Positions 16,339-25,578 of a stretch of DNA of 64,000 bases are shown here, piece by piece. Source of the stretch: Alphaproteobacteria bacterium (GTDB taxonomy: Bacteria > Pseudomonadota > Alphaproteobacteria > Caulobacterales > Maricaulaceae). The notes under the pieces were generated by a model. The model worked only from the letters and a program-made list of their open reading frames with translations, made no database searches and was not told the DNA's origin. The first letter of the stretch is position 1. Each line of letters opens with the position of its first letter. The stretch is from NCBI GenBank assembly GCA_024742735.1, contig JANSXV010000004.1, positions 248,001 to 312,000 on the forward strand. The letters are read 5' to 3'. A program made the position numbers and the translations under genes.

Positions 16339-17462
16339 GTGCTGAGGACGAATTCCGCCCCGCTGAGCAGCTGGCGCAGCAACTCAAGGACCGCATCCGC
16401 AGCGAAGGCCCCCTGCCCGTCTCGGTCTTCATGGCCGAGGCGCTGCTCGATCCCATGGCCGGCTTCTACGCCACCAAGGACCCGTTGAGCGCGGGCGGGG
16501 ATTTCATCACGGCCCCTGAAATCAGCCAGATGTTCGGCGAGCTGGTCGGACTGTGGGCGGCGGAAGTGTGGGGCCAGATGGGCGCGCCTGACCCGGTGCG
16601 TCTCATAGAGGTCGGTCCGGGCACCGGGCGGATGATGAGCGATGTGCTGCGCGCGGCCCGCGCCGCGCCAGGATTTCTCGACGCCGCCAGCCTGCATCTG
16701 GTTGAAGCCAGCGCCGCGCTGAAAATGGTTCAGGGCCGGACCCTCGCCTCCGCGCCGCTGCAGGCGCGCTGGGAGAGCGGACTGGAGAAGATCGCGGCGG
16801 GGCCCTCCATCATCCTGGGCAATGAGTTTCTCGACTGCCTGCCCATCCGCCAGGCCGTCCGCCACAACGGCGTCTGGCGCGAGCGCGTCGTGGGCCTGTC
16901 GCCGCAGGACACTGGCCGCTTCATCTTCGGCCTCGGCCCGCACCTGTCCGAGGTCGACATCAACGAAATCGCGCCAACCCTGCGCGACGCCGAAGACGGG
17001 ACGCTGGTGGAGCTGCGCCTGAGCGATGCGACCGTGATCGATCAGATCGCCCAGCGCTTCAAGACGCACCCCGGCTACGCCCTGTTCATCGACTACGGTT
17101 CCGACGCGCCGGAGGCCGGCGATACGCTGCAAGCGCTGAAAGCCCACCAAAAGGTCGAACCGCTCGATGCGCCGGGTACGGCCGACCTGACCGCCTGGGT
17201 GGATTTCGACAGGATCGCGCGCCTGGCCCGCAACGCTGGCCTCGACGTCTACGGCATCAGCCACCAGGGTGATTTCCTCAAAGGCCTCGGCGTCGAAGCG
17301 CGCGCAGCGGCGCTCGCCCGGACGCAGGACGAAGCCGGACAGGCGAAGATCGCCCGCCAGCTGCACCGCCTCACTGCACCTGAAGAAATGGGGACGCTCT
17401 TCAAGGTGATTGCTTTGTGTTCGCCCGGCCTGCCGCCGGCGCCCGGACTGGATGCGTTTTAG
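16335..17462 (+). CDS. SAM-dependent methyltransferase, MidA/NDUFAF7 family
   Basis: 375 residues. NDUFAF7 (MidA) family methyltransferase; the eukaryotic members methylate an Arg of a complex I subunit and are needed for its assembly. N-terminal block PLPVSVFMAEALLDPMAGFY and DFITAPEISQMFGELVG are family hallmarks; the SAM site is IEVGPGTGRMMSDVLRA, followed by GNEFLDCLPIRQ and the TADLTAWVDF block. Coupled to lgt by ATGA. In many alphaproteobacteria a polyphenol oxidase (pgeF) follows; here a convergent lipoprotein gene does instead. Confidence 0.9.
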   Translation: MSAEDEFRPAEQLAQQLKDRIRSEGPLPVSVFMAEALLDPMAGFYATKDPLSAGGDFITAPEISQMFGELVGLWAAEVWGQMGAPDPVRLIEVGPGTGRMMSDVLRAARAAPGFLDAASLHLVEASAALKMVQGRTLASAPLQARWESGLEKIAAGPSIILGNEFLDCLPIRQAVRHNGVWRERVVGLSPQDTGRFIFGLGPHLSEVDINEIAPTLRDAEDGTLVELRLSDATVIDQIAQRFKTHPGYALFIDYGSDAPEAGDTLQALKAHQKVEPLDAPGTADLTAWVDFDRIARLARNAGLDVYGISHQGDFLKGLGVEARAAALARTQDEAGQAKIARQLHRLTAPEEMGTLFKVIALCSPGLPPAPGLDAF

Positions 17463-17773
17463 TTCTCAGATGACCAGTCGCAGCTGAAGACGCTCCGCCA
17501 GCCATCTTCGTCGCGCTGCAGGCAGGTCGAGGCGTCGCGGATGATCTGACCTGTGCTGTAGGTCACGTCATACCGGCAGGCCCAGAGCTCTTCCTCCTGC
17601 GGCTCACACTGAAGATTTTCAATCCTGTCGGCTGTCACACGACGCTGGCCTGGGGGCGCGGCGGAGTCATTGAGTCGGGCGAGCAGGTCGGCGGAGGCCG
17701 GGCGCTCGACCTGGGCGCAGCTCGCCAGCAGGGCCGCCAGCGCAAAACACCCAAAAATACGGCCGATCATCAT
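17459..17773 (-). CDS. Hypothetical lipoprotein
   Basis: 104 residues. Lipoprotein signal CFALAALLASCAQVE (lipobox LASC, Cys about 18). The mature part has four further Cys in the pattern LQCEPQEEELWACRYDV and STCLQRDED-SVFSCDW, consistent with two disulfides in a small secreted domain. GGGAGA lies before the double ATG at 17773/17770. Converges on midA with a four-base overlap. Family not recognised. Confidence 0.75.
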   Translation of the reverse strand: MMIGRIFGCFALAALLASCAQVERPASADLLARLNDSAAPPGQRRVTADRIENLQCEPQEEELWACRYDVTYSTGQIIRDASTCLQRDEDGWRSVFSCDWSSEN

Positions 17774-17909
17774 GATCAGTCTCCCGATAGGCGTCCCCTG
17801 AGGGCTATACATCCTCATGGCGGCGCTCTTGAAGTGTTGGACCACAACTGAGGACCTGCTATGAGCGGCGCGGCGCGGGGGAGTCGCCGGTCAAAAGGGG
17901 CGTGGACTG

Positions 17910-18842
17910 ATGAAGCTCATGTGCGGCAACGCGAACCGGCCTCTGGCCCAGGCGATCGCGGATTATCTGGATGCGCCCCTATCCAACGTGGACATCGAGA
18001 CCTTCGCCGACGGCGAGCTGTTCGTGCGCATCGACGAGAACATGCGCGGCGAGGACGTCTTCATCATCCAGTCGACCTCCAAGCCGGCCAACGACAACCT
18101 GATGGAGCTGCTGATCTGCATGGACGCGCTCACGCGCGCCAGCGCCAAGCGGATCACGGCGGTTATTCCTTATTTCGGCTATGCAAGGCAGGACCGCAAA
18201 ACCGGCGGGCGCACGCCGATCACCGCAAAGCTCGTCGCCAACCTGATCGCGCAAGCCGGCGCCCATCGGGTGCTGACGCTGGACCTGCACGCCGGTCAGA
18301 TCCAGGGCTTCTTCGACATTCCCACCGACAACCTGTTCGCTACCCCGGTGATCGAGCAGGATATCCGGCGGAACTATAACACCAGCGATCTGATGATCGT
18401 GTCGCCGGATGTGGGCGGCGTGGTGCGCGCGCGGACGCTGGCGGAACGGCTGAACGCCGACATCGCCATCGTCGACAAGCGCCGGCCCCGCGCCGGCGAG
18501 AGCGAGGTGATGAACATCATCGGCGATGTGGACGGACGGCGCTGCATCATCTTCGACGACATCATCGATTCCGGGGGGACGCTGTGCAACGCCGCCGCGG
18601 AGCTGAAAAAGCGCGGGGCGGAGAGCGTTTCGGCCTACATCACCCACGGCGTGCTGTCGGGCAAGGCGGTCCAGCGGATCGCGGACTCCGACATGACCGA
18701 ACTGGTGGTCACCGACTCCATCGATTCCACCGTGAAGCTGGAAACCGCGACTAATATCCGCGCCCTGTCCGTCGCGCCGCTGCTGGCCGAAGCCATCCGG
18801 CGGATCGCCAATGACGAGTCGGTCTCCAAGCTGTTTGACTGA
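17910..18842 (+). CDS. prs: Ribose-phosphate pyrophosphokinase
   Basis: 310-residue cytosolic enzyme making PRPP from ribose 5-phosphate and ATP, feeding purine (apt in this window), pyrimidine and histidine (hisC in this window) synthesis. The family motifs are intact: [29 protein letters not shown] with the ATP-binding residues, [13 protein letters not shown], and the PRPP loop [18 protein letters not shown]. The Lys-Arg flexible catalytic loop ([13 protein letters not shown]) is present. Length is standard. The ATG at 17910 starts [13 protein letters not shown]. Confidence 0.96.
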   Translation: MKLMCGNANRPLAQAIADYLDAPLSNVDIETFADGELFVRIDENMRGEDVFIIQSTSKPANDNLMELLICMDALTRASAKRITAVIPYFGYARQDRKTGGRTPITAKLVANLIAQAGAHRVLTLDLHAGQIQGFFDIPTDNLFATPVIEQDIRRNYNTSDLMIVSPDVGGVVRARTLAERLNADIAIVDKRRPRAGESEVMNIIGDVDGRRCIIFDDIIDSGGTLCNAAAELKKRGAESVSAYITHGVLSGKAVQRIADSDMTELVVTDSIDSTVKLETATNIRALSVAPLLAEAIRRIANDESVSKLFD

Positions 18843-18880
18843 AGCCGCCCGACAAACCCCGTTTTGAGTCAGCGCCTCGC

Positions 18881-18909
18881 TTGCGCACGCGGTATCGATA
18901 AGCTATACG
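18881..18909 (+). promoter_or_regulatory. Putative sigma70-type promoter for rplY
   Basis: TTGCGC (18881-18886) and TATACG (18904-18909) separated by exactly 17 bases, 39 bases past the prs stop. A transcript starting here would carry both leader hairpins at 18927-18987. Confidence 0.35.
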
Positions 18910-18926
18910 CCGCGGCTCGAAACACG

Positions 18927-18987
18927 GTGCTGTTCGAGATTTATCGAACAGCACAGGGGTTGGAGCGCCGCCCTCGCTGGCGGCGCT
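18927..18987 (+). promoter_or_regulatory. Structured leader upstream of rplY (two hairpins)
   Basis: First hairpin: GTGCTGTTCGA, six-base loop, TCGAACAGCAC (18927-18954), a perfect 11-bp stem. Second: AGCGCCGCC, six-base loop, GGCGGCGCT (18964-18987), a perfect 9-bp stem with TTGCGTTT after it. Neither has a clean U-run, so they fit an mRNA leader or a weak prs terminator better than a strong terminator. The rplY ribosome binding site (AAGGA) follows about 20 bases later. Confidence 0.5.
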
Positions 18988-19021
18988 TGCGTTTGAACCG
19001 AATTCGCCAAGGACCGGATCG

Positions 19022-19675
19022 ATGAGCGATATTGTTCTTCCCGTCGAGGTGCGTGAGCGCACCGGCAAGGGCGGCGCCCGTGAAGCCCGCCGCCAGGGCT
19101 TCGTGCCGGGTGTGCTGTATGGCGGGGACATGGATCCCGTCGCGATCAACCTGAAGCACAATGAGCTGATCAAGGCGATCAACTCCGGCCGCTTCCTGGC
19201 CAACATGATCACCATCACGCATGACGGCAAAAAGCAGACCGTGTTTGCACGCGACGTGCAGTTTGACCCGGTCAAAGACCTACCGGTCCACGTGGACTTC
19301 CAGCGCGTGTCCGCGAAGGATGTCATCACGGTGGAAGTGCCGGTGCATTTCATCAACGAAGAGAAGGCCCCTGGCATCAAGCGCGGCGGCGTTCTGAACG
19401 TGGTGCGTCACGCCATCGAGGTGAACTGCCCCGCCGGCAAGATCCCCGAGAGCATCGAGGTGGACATCTCCGCCCTGAATATCGGCGACTCGGTGCACAT
19501 CTCCAACGTGACCCTGCCGGCCGAGATCGAGCCGACGATCACGGATCGCGACTTCACCATCGCGACGATGCAGGGCTCGCGCGCCGTCATCGACGATCAG
19601 GCTGAAGAAGACGCTGACGGCCAGGTCGAAGACGCCGAAGCTGGCGAACAGGCCGAGGCCGAATCCGAAGAATAA
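19022..19675 (+). CDS. rplY: 50S ribosomal protein L25 (general stress protein Ctc form)
   Basis: 217-residue long-form L25. The N-terminal 5S-rRNA-binding domain runs to about residue 95 (ERTGKGGAREARRQGFVPGVLYGG; PVHVDFQRVS) and the C-terminal Ctc/TL5 domain to about 190 (GIKRGGVLNVVRHAIEVNCP; SVHISNVTLP). It ends in a highly acidic Glu/Asp/Ala tail of about 30 residues, usual in alphaproteobacteria. AAGGA lies 8 bases before the ATG. A structured leader precedes it and a strong terminator follows. Confidence 0.95.
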   Translation: MSDIVLPVEVRERTGKGGAREARRQGFVPGVLYGGDMDPVAINLKHNELIKAINSGRFLANMITITHDGKKQTVFARDVQFDPVKDLPVHVDFQRVSAKDVITVEVPVHFINEEKAPGIKRGGVLNVVRHAIEVNCPAGKIPESIEVDISALNIGDSVHISNVTLPAEIEPTITDRDFTIATMQGSRAVIDDQAEEDADGQVEDAEAGEQAEAESEE

Positions 19676-19712
19676 GCCGGCCTTCGGGTTCGAAGCGCCG
19701 CAGTCTGAACAG

Positions 19713-19751
19713 GGCGGCCGGCCTGGAGCATGCTCCGCCGGCCGCCTTTTT
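19713..19751 (+). terminator. Rho-independent terminator after rplY
   Basis: GGCGGCCGGC pairs with GCCGGCCGCC; the intervening GGAGCATGCTCC extends the stem almost to the centre; TTTTT follows. It ends 20 bases before the pth start, so pth is either expressed from read-through or from a promoter within this region. Confidence 0.85.
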
Positions 19752-19771
19752 CATGTCGGGAGCTCACCGCC

Positions 19772-20368
19772 ATGCAGATTATCGTCGGGCTGGGCAATCC
19801 GGACGCGAAGTACGCCGGAAATCGCCATAACGCCGGCTTCCTGGCGCTGGACGCCATGGCCGATCACTGGTCGCTGGGTCCGTGGAAAAAGCGGTTTCAG
19901 GGCGTGGCCTGCGAAGGCGTGGTCGACACGCCGTCCGGTCCTAAGAAGGTCCTGCTGCTGAAACCGGCGACCTATTACAACGAGTCCGGCCGGGCCGTCG
20001 GCGAGGCGCTGCGCTTCTTCAAGCTGGGCGCGGACGCGATCACGGTCTTCCACGACGAGCTGGATCTCGCGCCGGGCAAGTTCCGCCTGAAGACCGGCGG
20101 CGGCCATGGCGGCAATAACGGGCTGCGCTCCATCATGGCCCATGTGGCGGGCGATTTCCGGCGCGCGCGCATCGGAATCGGTCATCCCGGGGACAAGAAC
20201 CTGGTGACGCACTGGGTGCTGTCAGATTTTCCCAAAGCCGATCAAGGCTGGGCGGGCGAGTTGTTCGACGCCATAGCCCGGTCGCTGCCCCTGCTTCTGG
20301 AGGGTCAGATGGACGCGTTTCAGACCCGGGTGACCCATCTGGCGCCGGCGCCGAAGCCGGACGCCTAG
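19772..20368 (+). CDS. pth: Peptidyl-tRNA hydrolase
   Basis: 198-residue enzyme that releases peptides from tRNAs that fall off the ribosome. Catalytic and substrate residues of the family are visible: GLGNPDAKYAGNRHNAGF with the active His (about residue 21), KPATYYNESGRAVGEAL, VFHDELDLAPGKFRLKTGGGHGGNNGLRS. The start is the ATG at 19772 (GGGAGC upstream). rplY-pth adjacency is conserved across proteobacteria. Its stop overlaps that of the convergent antiporter gene. Confidence 0.95.
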   Translation: MQIIVGLGNPDAKYAGNRHNAGFLALDAMADHWSLGPWKKRFQGVACEGVVDTPSGPKKVLLLKPATYYNESGRAVGEALRFFKLGADAITVFHDELDLAPGKFRLKTGGGHGGNNGLRSIMAHVAGDFRRARIGIGHPGDKNLVTHWVLSDFPKADQGWAGELFDAIARSLPLLLEGQMDAFQTRVTHLAPAPKPDA

Positions 20369-21366
20369 CCGAAGACGCTGGTGTTCATGGCGACGAGCGC
20401 CGTCAGATAGGCCCCATAGGCGAGCGCGAAGACGAGCCCCAGGAGCCGGCCAAGCGGGCGCTCGGAGAACACCAGCAGCGCCGTGACCGCCATGGCGCCG
20501 GCCATGACCCAGAAATCGAAGCGGATGAACTCCGGGTCCACAGGCGCGGGCTGCCCTGTCGCCGCCGTCGCCGCGATGCCGGTGATTCCGCCGACCGCGC
20601 AGATATTGAAGATATTCGAGCCGATCACATTGCCGATCGCCATCTCCGCCTGCTTGCGCAAGGCCGCGACCATGGCGGTGGCCAGTTCCGGCAGGCTGGT
20701 GCCGAAAGCGAGAATGGTCAGGCCGATCACGGCTTCAGGCACCCCGAACAACTCTGCGACGCCGACGCCGCCCTCCACGATCAGACGGGCGCCGACCGGA
20801 AGCAGAACCAGGCCGGCGAGCGTGTAGACCGCAATCATGACGCCGGTCTGGGGCAGGCCTTCCATGTGATCGACGTCGGTGAGTTCTGCGATGACAGGGT
20901 CATCCTTCGCACCGCGCGCCGAAATCGCCAAGTAGGCGATGTAGAGCACGATGCCGACAGCGAGCGCGACGCCCTCGGTCAGGGTCAGGGCGCCGTCAAA
21001 GCCCATCCAGATGAAGACGCCGGTCAGCGCCAGGGCGATCACGGCGTTTCGTTTGACGCCCGTCATCTTCGTGGCCATCGGCGCGAGCACGGCCGGCAGA
21101 CCCAGCACCAGCAGAATATTGGCGATGTTGGAGCCCACGATATTGCCGATCGCCAGGCCGGGCGCGTTCTCGATCGCGGCGGCCGCGCTGACCACCATTT
21201 CAGGCGCGCTTGTTCCGAAGGCGACGATGGTGAGACCCACGATCAGGCTGGGGATGCCGACCTTGCGCGCCAGCGATGTGGCGCCCCGCACCAGAAGATC
21301 GCCGCCATAGAGCAGCAAAGCGATGCCCACCGCGATCAGCAGCAGGAAGATTACGGGTTCGGGCAT
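20365..21366 (-). CDS. Calcium/sodium antiporter, CaCA family (YrbG-like)
   Basis: 333-residue inner-membrane exchanger with about ten membrane helices in two homologous halves. The two alpha-repeats that form the ion site are present: GLTIVAFGTSAPEMVVS in the first half and GLTILAFGTSLPELATA in the second, each followed by a GNIVGSNI/GNVIGSNI motif. The central cytosolic loop (ISARGAKDDPVIAELTDVD) is short, as in bacterial YrbG. Ion specificity (Na/Ca versus K or H) cannot be told from sequence. Confidence 0.92.
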   Translation of the reverse strand: MPEPVIFLLLIAVGIALLLYGGDLLVRGATSLARKVGIPSLIVGLTIVAFGTSAPEMVVSAAAAIENAPGLAIGNIVGSNIANILLVLGLPAVLAPMATKMTGVKRNAVIALALTGVFIWMGFDGALTLTEGVALAVGIVLYIAYLAISARGAKDDPVIAELTDVDHMEGLPQTGVMIAVYTLAGLVLLPVGARLIVEGGVGVAELFGVPEAVIGLTILAFGTSLPELATAMVAALRKQAEMAIGNVIGSNIFNICAVGGITGIAATAATGQPAPVDPEFIRFDFWVMAGAMAVTALLVFSERPLGRLLGLVFALAYGAYLTALVAMNTSVFG

Positions 21367-21412
21367 GATTTCAGAGCCTGGGCGGCTTCAAAGAGGAGCG
21401 GCGAGGCAGGGC

Positions 21413-21493
21413 CTAGTCCAGCCGCTTGTAGTCGATCAGGTTCAAGAGCCCGAAAATGCCGAAGGCGAGCGCGAGGGCGATGATGGCGGCCAT
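21413..21493 (-). CDS. 26-residue single-span membrane peptide
   Basis: The frame begins MAAIIALALAFGIFGLLNLI and ends DYKRLD. It is one hydrophobic helix followed by a charged cytosolic end, the shape of a real bacterial small membrane protein. GGAG lies 9 bases before the ATG at 21493. It lies between the antiporter gene (its likely operon partner, 47 bases downstream) and the divergent kinase. Similar short peptides ending in a NLIxxxRxD-like pattern occur in alphaproteobacteria to my recollection; function unknown. Too short for most gene callers. Confidence 0.5.
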   Translation of the reverse strand: MAAIIALALAFGIFGLLNLIDYKRLD

Positions 21494-21660
21494 GAGCGTA
21501 TCTCCAAGTGCGGTCCCGGTCTGGCGCCGGGGTGAAGGCGGACGCCTTGCGATATAGCGTGCACCGCCTCGCAGTAAAAGCCGCGCGGCGCCGGAAATCG
21601 GTTCATTTCGAACTCGAGTCGCGCTTAGAGTCTCCCGAACCCAGTCTTGAAAGGATCGGC

Positions 21661-24600
21661 GTGCCCAGCGACCGGCCATCCAGCGCATCTCCAACGCCGG
21701 ACACGCCCTTGCATGACGCCCATGCGCGGCTGGCGCTTCAGGCCGCCGGGATGGGCTTGTGGGAATGGGATGTACCCACCGGGCTTTTCACGATCGATGC
21801 ACGCTTCGCCGAACTGCTCGGCCGTCCGGAGCTGGCCGGCGCCCCGTTCGATGCGGCCAAGATCGCGGAGATGACCCACTCCGAGGACCGCGACATGGTC
21901 GCGGCGGAGCTGGCCAAGGTTCTTGAGCGAGACGAGTACCGCTTCGAGACGATGCACCGCGGTGTGAAGCCGGATGGCGCTGTGACCTGGCTGCGCGCCC
22001 GGGCCGCGGTGGTGGAGCGCGAACCGGATGGTGCGCCCAGGCGGGTCGCCGGAGTGGTTGAGGACTGTACCGCGGCACAAAGCCAGGCGCTGGAGCGTGA
22101 AACCGAGCGGCGGCGCGCCGAACTGGTCCTGGAAGCGGCCCGGGCCGGGGTGTTCGACTGGGAGATCGACACCGATACGCTCTACTGGAGCCCGAGCCTT
22201 CGAGAGATGCTGGGTGTTCCAGCCGACGAAGCGCTCAGATTCCGCGACCTGAAAGGTTTTGTCGATCCGGTTCAATGGGCGATTTTCGAGACGGCGGTGG
22301 CGGGGCATCTGACGGCGCAGGAGCCCTTCACGTTGACGGTTGCTCCAACGAGCCGCGACGGCCGCGCCCTTATCTGCCGCCTGCAAGGCCAGACCGTGCG
22401 AACCGAGACGGGAGAGCCCGTCAGGGTCGTCGGTTCGATGGCCGACATTACAGACGAAACGCTCGCCCGGCGCGCCGCCGCAGAGGCTGACGCACGCGCA
22501 CAACTCGCCCTTGAGGCGGCCGGTCTGATCCTGGTGGAACAGGACCTGGCGAGCGGCGAGGTGACGGTGACCGGAGAGGTCGCAGCTCTTCTCGGGCGCC
22601 CGGAGCTTGCAGGCCGGTCACTGCCCGCCGAGGAAGCCTGGGCGCACCTTCACCCTGAGGATCGCAACGGGATAATCGAGGTGTTCGAGCAGTTCGCGGC
22701 CGGAACACTGTCCCATTCAAGGGACGAGTTTCGGATCGTCCGGCCTGACGGCGAGGAACGCTGGTTGCTGATCACGACGGTGCGCCCCGCCCGTGACGAC
22801 GGCGCGCCAGGCCCCAAGATCATGGGTGTCGTCGCCGACCTCACGAACCGTAAGCGCGCCGAGCTGGCTCTGGCCGAAGAGAAAAACCGCTACGATCTTG
22901 CCGTGGCCGGGGCGCAGATGGGCATCTGGGAATGGAATCCGGACGATCAGACCGTCACCTGGTCGGCCCGGTTCAATGAAATTCTGGGTCTGCCGCCAGA
23001 TTACCCGGGTGAGTCCATCGAAGCCTTCAACACCCGTGTCCACCCTGACGATCTCGAGGCCATGGCCGAAATCGCGCGTACGGCGGCGCAGACAGGTCAG
23101 CCGTTCGAGGACGAGCTGCGCATCCGCCATGCCCGCACAGGCGAATGGGTGATGGTCCGGTCGCGCGCCAGCGCCAGGCCTGTCGAAGGCGGAACGGGCT
23201 ATCGCTACGCGGGAACCGCAGCGGATGTCACCGCACTGCACGAGGCGCGCCGCCGCGCCGACATGGAGAGCCGGCGTCTCCAGCTGGCGCTGGATGTGGG
23301 CGGGCTGGCGGCCTTTGATTTCAGTTTCGAGACCGGGCTGATGCACGGCTCGCCGGCGGTCGCCGAGGTGATCGGAGATCCGCGCTTCTCCGAAACCCCG
23401 ATTCCTCTGACCCATCTGCTCGACATCATTCATCCCGAGGATCGACAAGGCGTGCTGGCTGTTCTTGAGAACGCCCGTGCCGGCGCCACAGACCTCGTCA
23501 GCGAACACCGGATCATTCGGCCGGACGGCGAGCTGAGATGGACCCTCACGCTGGCGACGCCGACCGCTTTCGCCGAGGACGGGTCAGTCGTCGCAGCCAC
23601 CGGCGTGGTTCAGGACCTGACCGACCGCAAGCGCGCCGAGCTGTCCCTGGCGGCAGCCAATGACCGATTCGAGCGTGCGGTGGAAAGCTCGCTGATTGCA
23701 ATCTGGGACTGGGACATGGTTGCAGATCGGGTCTACTGGTCGAAACGCATGTACGAGATCCTTGGCCTCGATCCCGAGACTGACCGGATCGAGTCGATCG
23801 GATCAGTGGCGTCCCTTGTCCATCCCGACGATCTTGACCGGCTGCGTGCGGTCCAGGCGCGACATTTCGAGGATCACGAACCGTTTCAGCTGGAATTCCG
23901 GATGGTCCGCCCTGACAGCCGCGTCGTCCGCCTGTTTTCTCGCGGGGCTGCGTCGCGGGACGAATTCGGCGAGCCTGTCCGCTTTGTGGGCTCCCTGATT
24001 GACGTGACAGCCCAGAGAGAGGCCGAGGAGGCGGCGCGCCTGGCCGGGGACCGGGCGCAGTCAGCCCTGGAAGCGGCGAGCCTCGGACTCTGGGAGTATG
24101 ACGGGCGCTCAGGCTCGATCATCATGGACCAACGGCTCGCTGCGCTTCTGGGCCGGCCGGAGCTGGCCGATACGCCGCTGGACCAGGACACGGTCTTCAA
24201 GTTCACGGCCCAAGAAGACCTCAAGACTGTGAAGGCCCGCTTCGTCAGCCTGAACAGCGGCGAGGTCGATGTCGTGCGCAGCGAACACCGCATCGTCGAT
24301 GCGGACGGACGGCGCATCTGGATTCTCGCCCATATCGCCGCGCCCGAGCGTGACAAGGAAGGCCGGCCGACCCGCCTGATCGGAATCACTCAGGACCTGA
24401 CCAGTCGCAGGGCCATCGAAGACGATCTGCGTAACGCCAAGGAGCGGGCCGAGGCCGCCAACGCAGCCAAGTCAGCCTTCCTGGCGACCATGAGCCACGA
24501 AATCCGCACCCCCCTGAACGGCGTGCTCGGCATGGCCCAGCTGCTGTGCCTGAGCGAGCTTGACGACAAGCAGCGCCGCTTTGCCGACACGATCCTGTCC

Positions 24601-25575
24601 TCAGGCCGATCTCTGGCGGCGATCATCGACGATGTCCTGGACATTTCGCGGATCGAGGCTGGCCGGCTGACATTGAAGCTCGAGGCCACGAAACCCGCAG
24701 ACATGATGGATGCAGCGCTCGCCCCGCTGCGAGGCCAGGCGGAAAAGAAGGGCCTGGAGCTGTCCGTGCAGATCGATCCAGACCTTGAGGCCGAACGCCT
24801 TCTGGACACCACCCGCATGGGCCAGGTCCTGAGCAATCTGGTCTCCAATGCGATCAAGTTCACGCCGGCCGGCCGGATTCAGGTCCGCGCCCGGGCCGCC
24901 GCGGGCGACGGCATCCGCTTCGAGGTTGCGGACGACGGTCCAGGCGTCGCGCCGGATCTGCAGACCTCGATCTTCGAGCGCTTCACACAGGCGGACATGT
25001 CAACCCAGCGCGCCCATGGCGGCGCCGGGCTGGGCCTGGCGATCGCGCGAGAACTCACCGAGCTCGCCGGCGGGCGGATCGGCGTGGAAAGCGAGCCGGG
25101 CAAGGGCGCGGTTTTCTGGTTCGAGATTCCTGCGCCACGGCCGGGCGAGCATCATGGCCCCGCAGATGACGCAGACGGCGAGATAGTGGTTCCGGACGGC
25201 GCCCGTGTGCTGATCGTGGAGGACCACCCGGTCAATCGCGCAGCGACGGTCGAGCTGCTGACCAGCGCCGGTTTCGATGTAAGCGAGGCCGACAGCGCAG
25301 ACGCGGCTCTGGCCTTGCTGAAAACCGGTCGCTTCGACGCGGTGCTGTTGGACCTGCACATGCCCGGGCGCGGCGGAGACTGCGTGCTTGAGGCCATACG
25401 GCAAGGTGAAGCCGGCCAGGCGGACCTGCCGGCCTTTCTGCTGACCGCCGACGCCACGCCGCAAGCGCGCGAAACGGCGCGCGGCCTCAAGGCCGACGGC
25501 TTCTTTGTCAAGCCCGCCGAGTTCAACGATATTCGCCGCCGTCTGGCCGCCGCCATTCAGACCTCAAGAGATTGA
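21661..25575 (+). CDS. Seven-PAS hybrid histidine kinase
   Basis: 1304 residues from a GTG at 21661 with GAAAGGA 6 bases upstream. No membrane segment. Seven PAS/PAC modules of about 128 residues start near residues 20, 153, 280, 409, 538, 668 and 798; each opens with an ALEAA-G-W-type helix and most end with a V-D-T-R-A linker (VVADLTNRKRAE; VVQDLTDRKRAE). HisKA carries His946 in [15 protein letters not shown]; HATPase_c has NLVSNAIKFT, DDGPGVAP and HGGAGLGLAIAREL. The receiver (from about 1180) is intact: IVEDHPVNR, Asp1231 in LLDLHMPGRGG, Lys in FVKPAEF. A free receiver follows 3 bases after the stop. PAS ligands are unknown. Confidence 0.9.
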   Translation: MPSDRPSSASPTPDTPLHDAHARLALQAAGMGLWEWDVPTGLFTIDARFAELLGRPELAGAPFDAAKIAEMTHSEDRDMVAAELAKVLERDEYRFETMHRGVKPDGAVTWLRARAAVVEREPDGAPRRVAGVVEDCTAAQSQALERETERRRAELVLEAARAGVFDWEIDTDTLYWSPSLREMLGVPADEALRFRDLKGFVDPVQWAIFETAVAGHLTAQEPFTLTVAPTSRDGRALICRLQGQTVRTETGEPVRVVGSMADITDETLARRAAAEADARAQLALEAAGLILVEQDLASGEVTVTGEVAALLGRPELAGRSLPAEEAWAHLHPEDRNGIIEVFEQFAAGTLSHSRDEFRIVRPDGEERWLLITTVRPARDDGAPGPKIMGVVADLTNRKRAELALAEEKNRYDLAVAGAQMGIWEWNPDDQTVTWSARFNEILGLPPDYPGESIEAFNTRVHPDDLEAMAEIARTAAQTGQPFEDELRIRHARTGEWVMVRSRASARPVEGGTGYRYAGTAADVTALHEARRRADMESRRLQLALDVGGLAAFDFSFETGLMHGSPAVAEVIGDPRFSETPIPLTHLLDIIHPEDRQGVLAVLENARAGATDLVSEHRIIRPDGELRWTLTLATPTAFAEDGSVVAATGVVQDLTDRKRAELSLAAANDRFERAVESSLIAIWDWDMVADRVYWSKRMYEILGLDPETDRIESIGSVASLVHPDDLDRLRAVQARHFEDHEPFQLEFRMVRPDSRVVRLFSRGAASRDEFGEPVRFVGSLIDVTAQREAEEAARLAGDRAQSALEAASLGLWEYDGRSGSIIMDQRLAALLGRPELADTPLDQDTVFKFTAQEDLKTVKARFVSLNSGEVDVVRSEHRIVDADGRRIWILAHIAAPERDKEGRPTRLIGITQDLTSRRAIEDDLRNAKERAEAANAAKSAFLATMSHEIRTPLNGVLGMAQLLCLSELDDKQRRFADTILSSGRSLAAIIDDVLDISRIEAGRLTLKLEATKPADMMDAALAPLRGQAEKKGLELSVQIDPDLEAERLLDTTRMGQVLSNLVSNAIKFTPAGRIQVRARAAAGDGIRFEVADDGPGVAPDLQTSIFERFTQADMSTQRAHGGAGLGLAIARELTELAGGRIGVESEPGKGAVFWFEIPAPRPGEHHGPADDADGEIVVPDGARVLIVEDHPVNRAATVELLTSAGFDVSEADSADAALALLKTGRFDAVLLDLHMPGRGGDCVLEAIRQGEAGQADLPAFLLTADATPQARETARGLKADGFFVKPAEFNDIRRRLAAAIQTSRD

Positions 25576-25578
25576 TCC

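Noticed and set aside
17861-18379. A 172-codon frame beginning 49 bases before prs
   Set aside because: It overlaps prs in another frame and consists of Arg/Gly/His-rich shadow sequence; prs itself is unmistakable.
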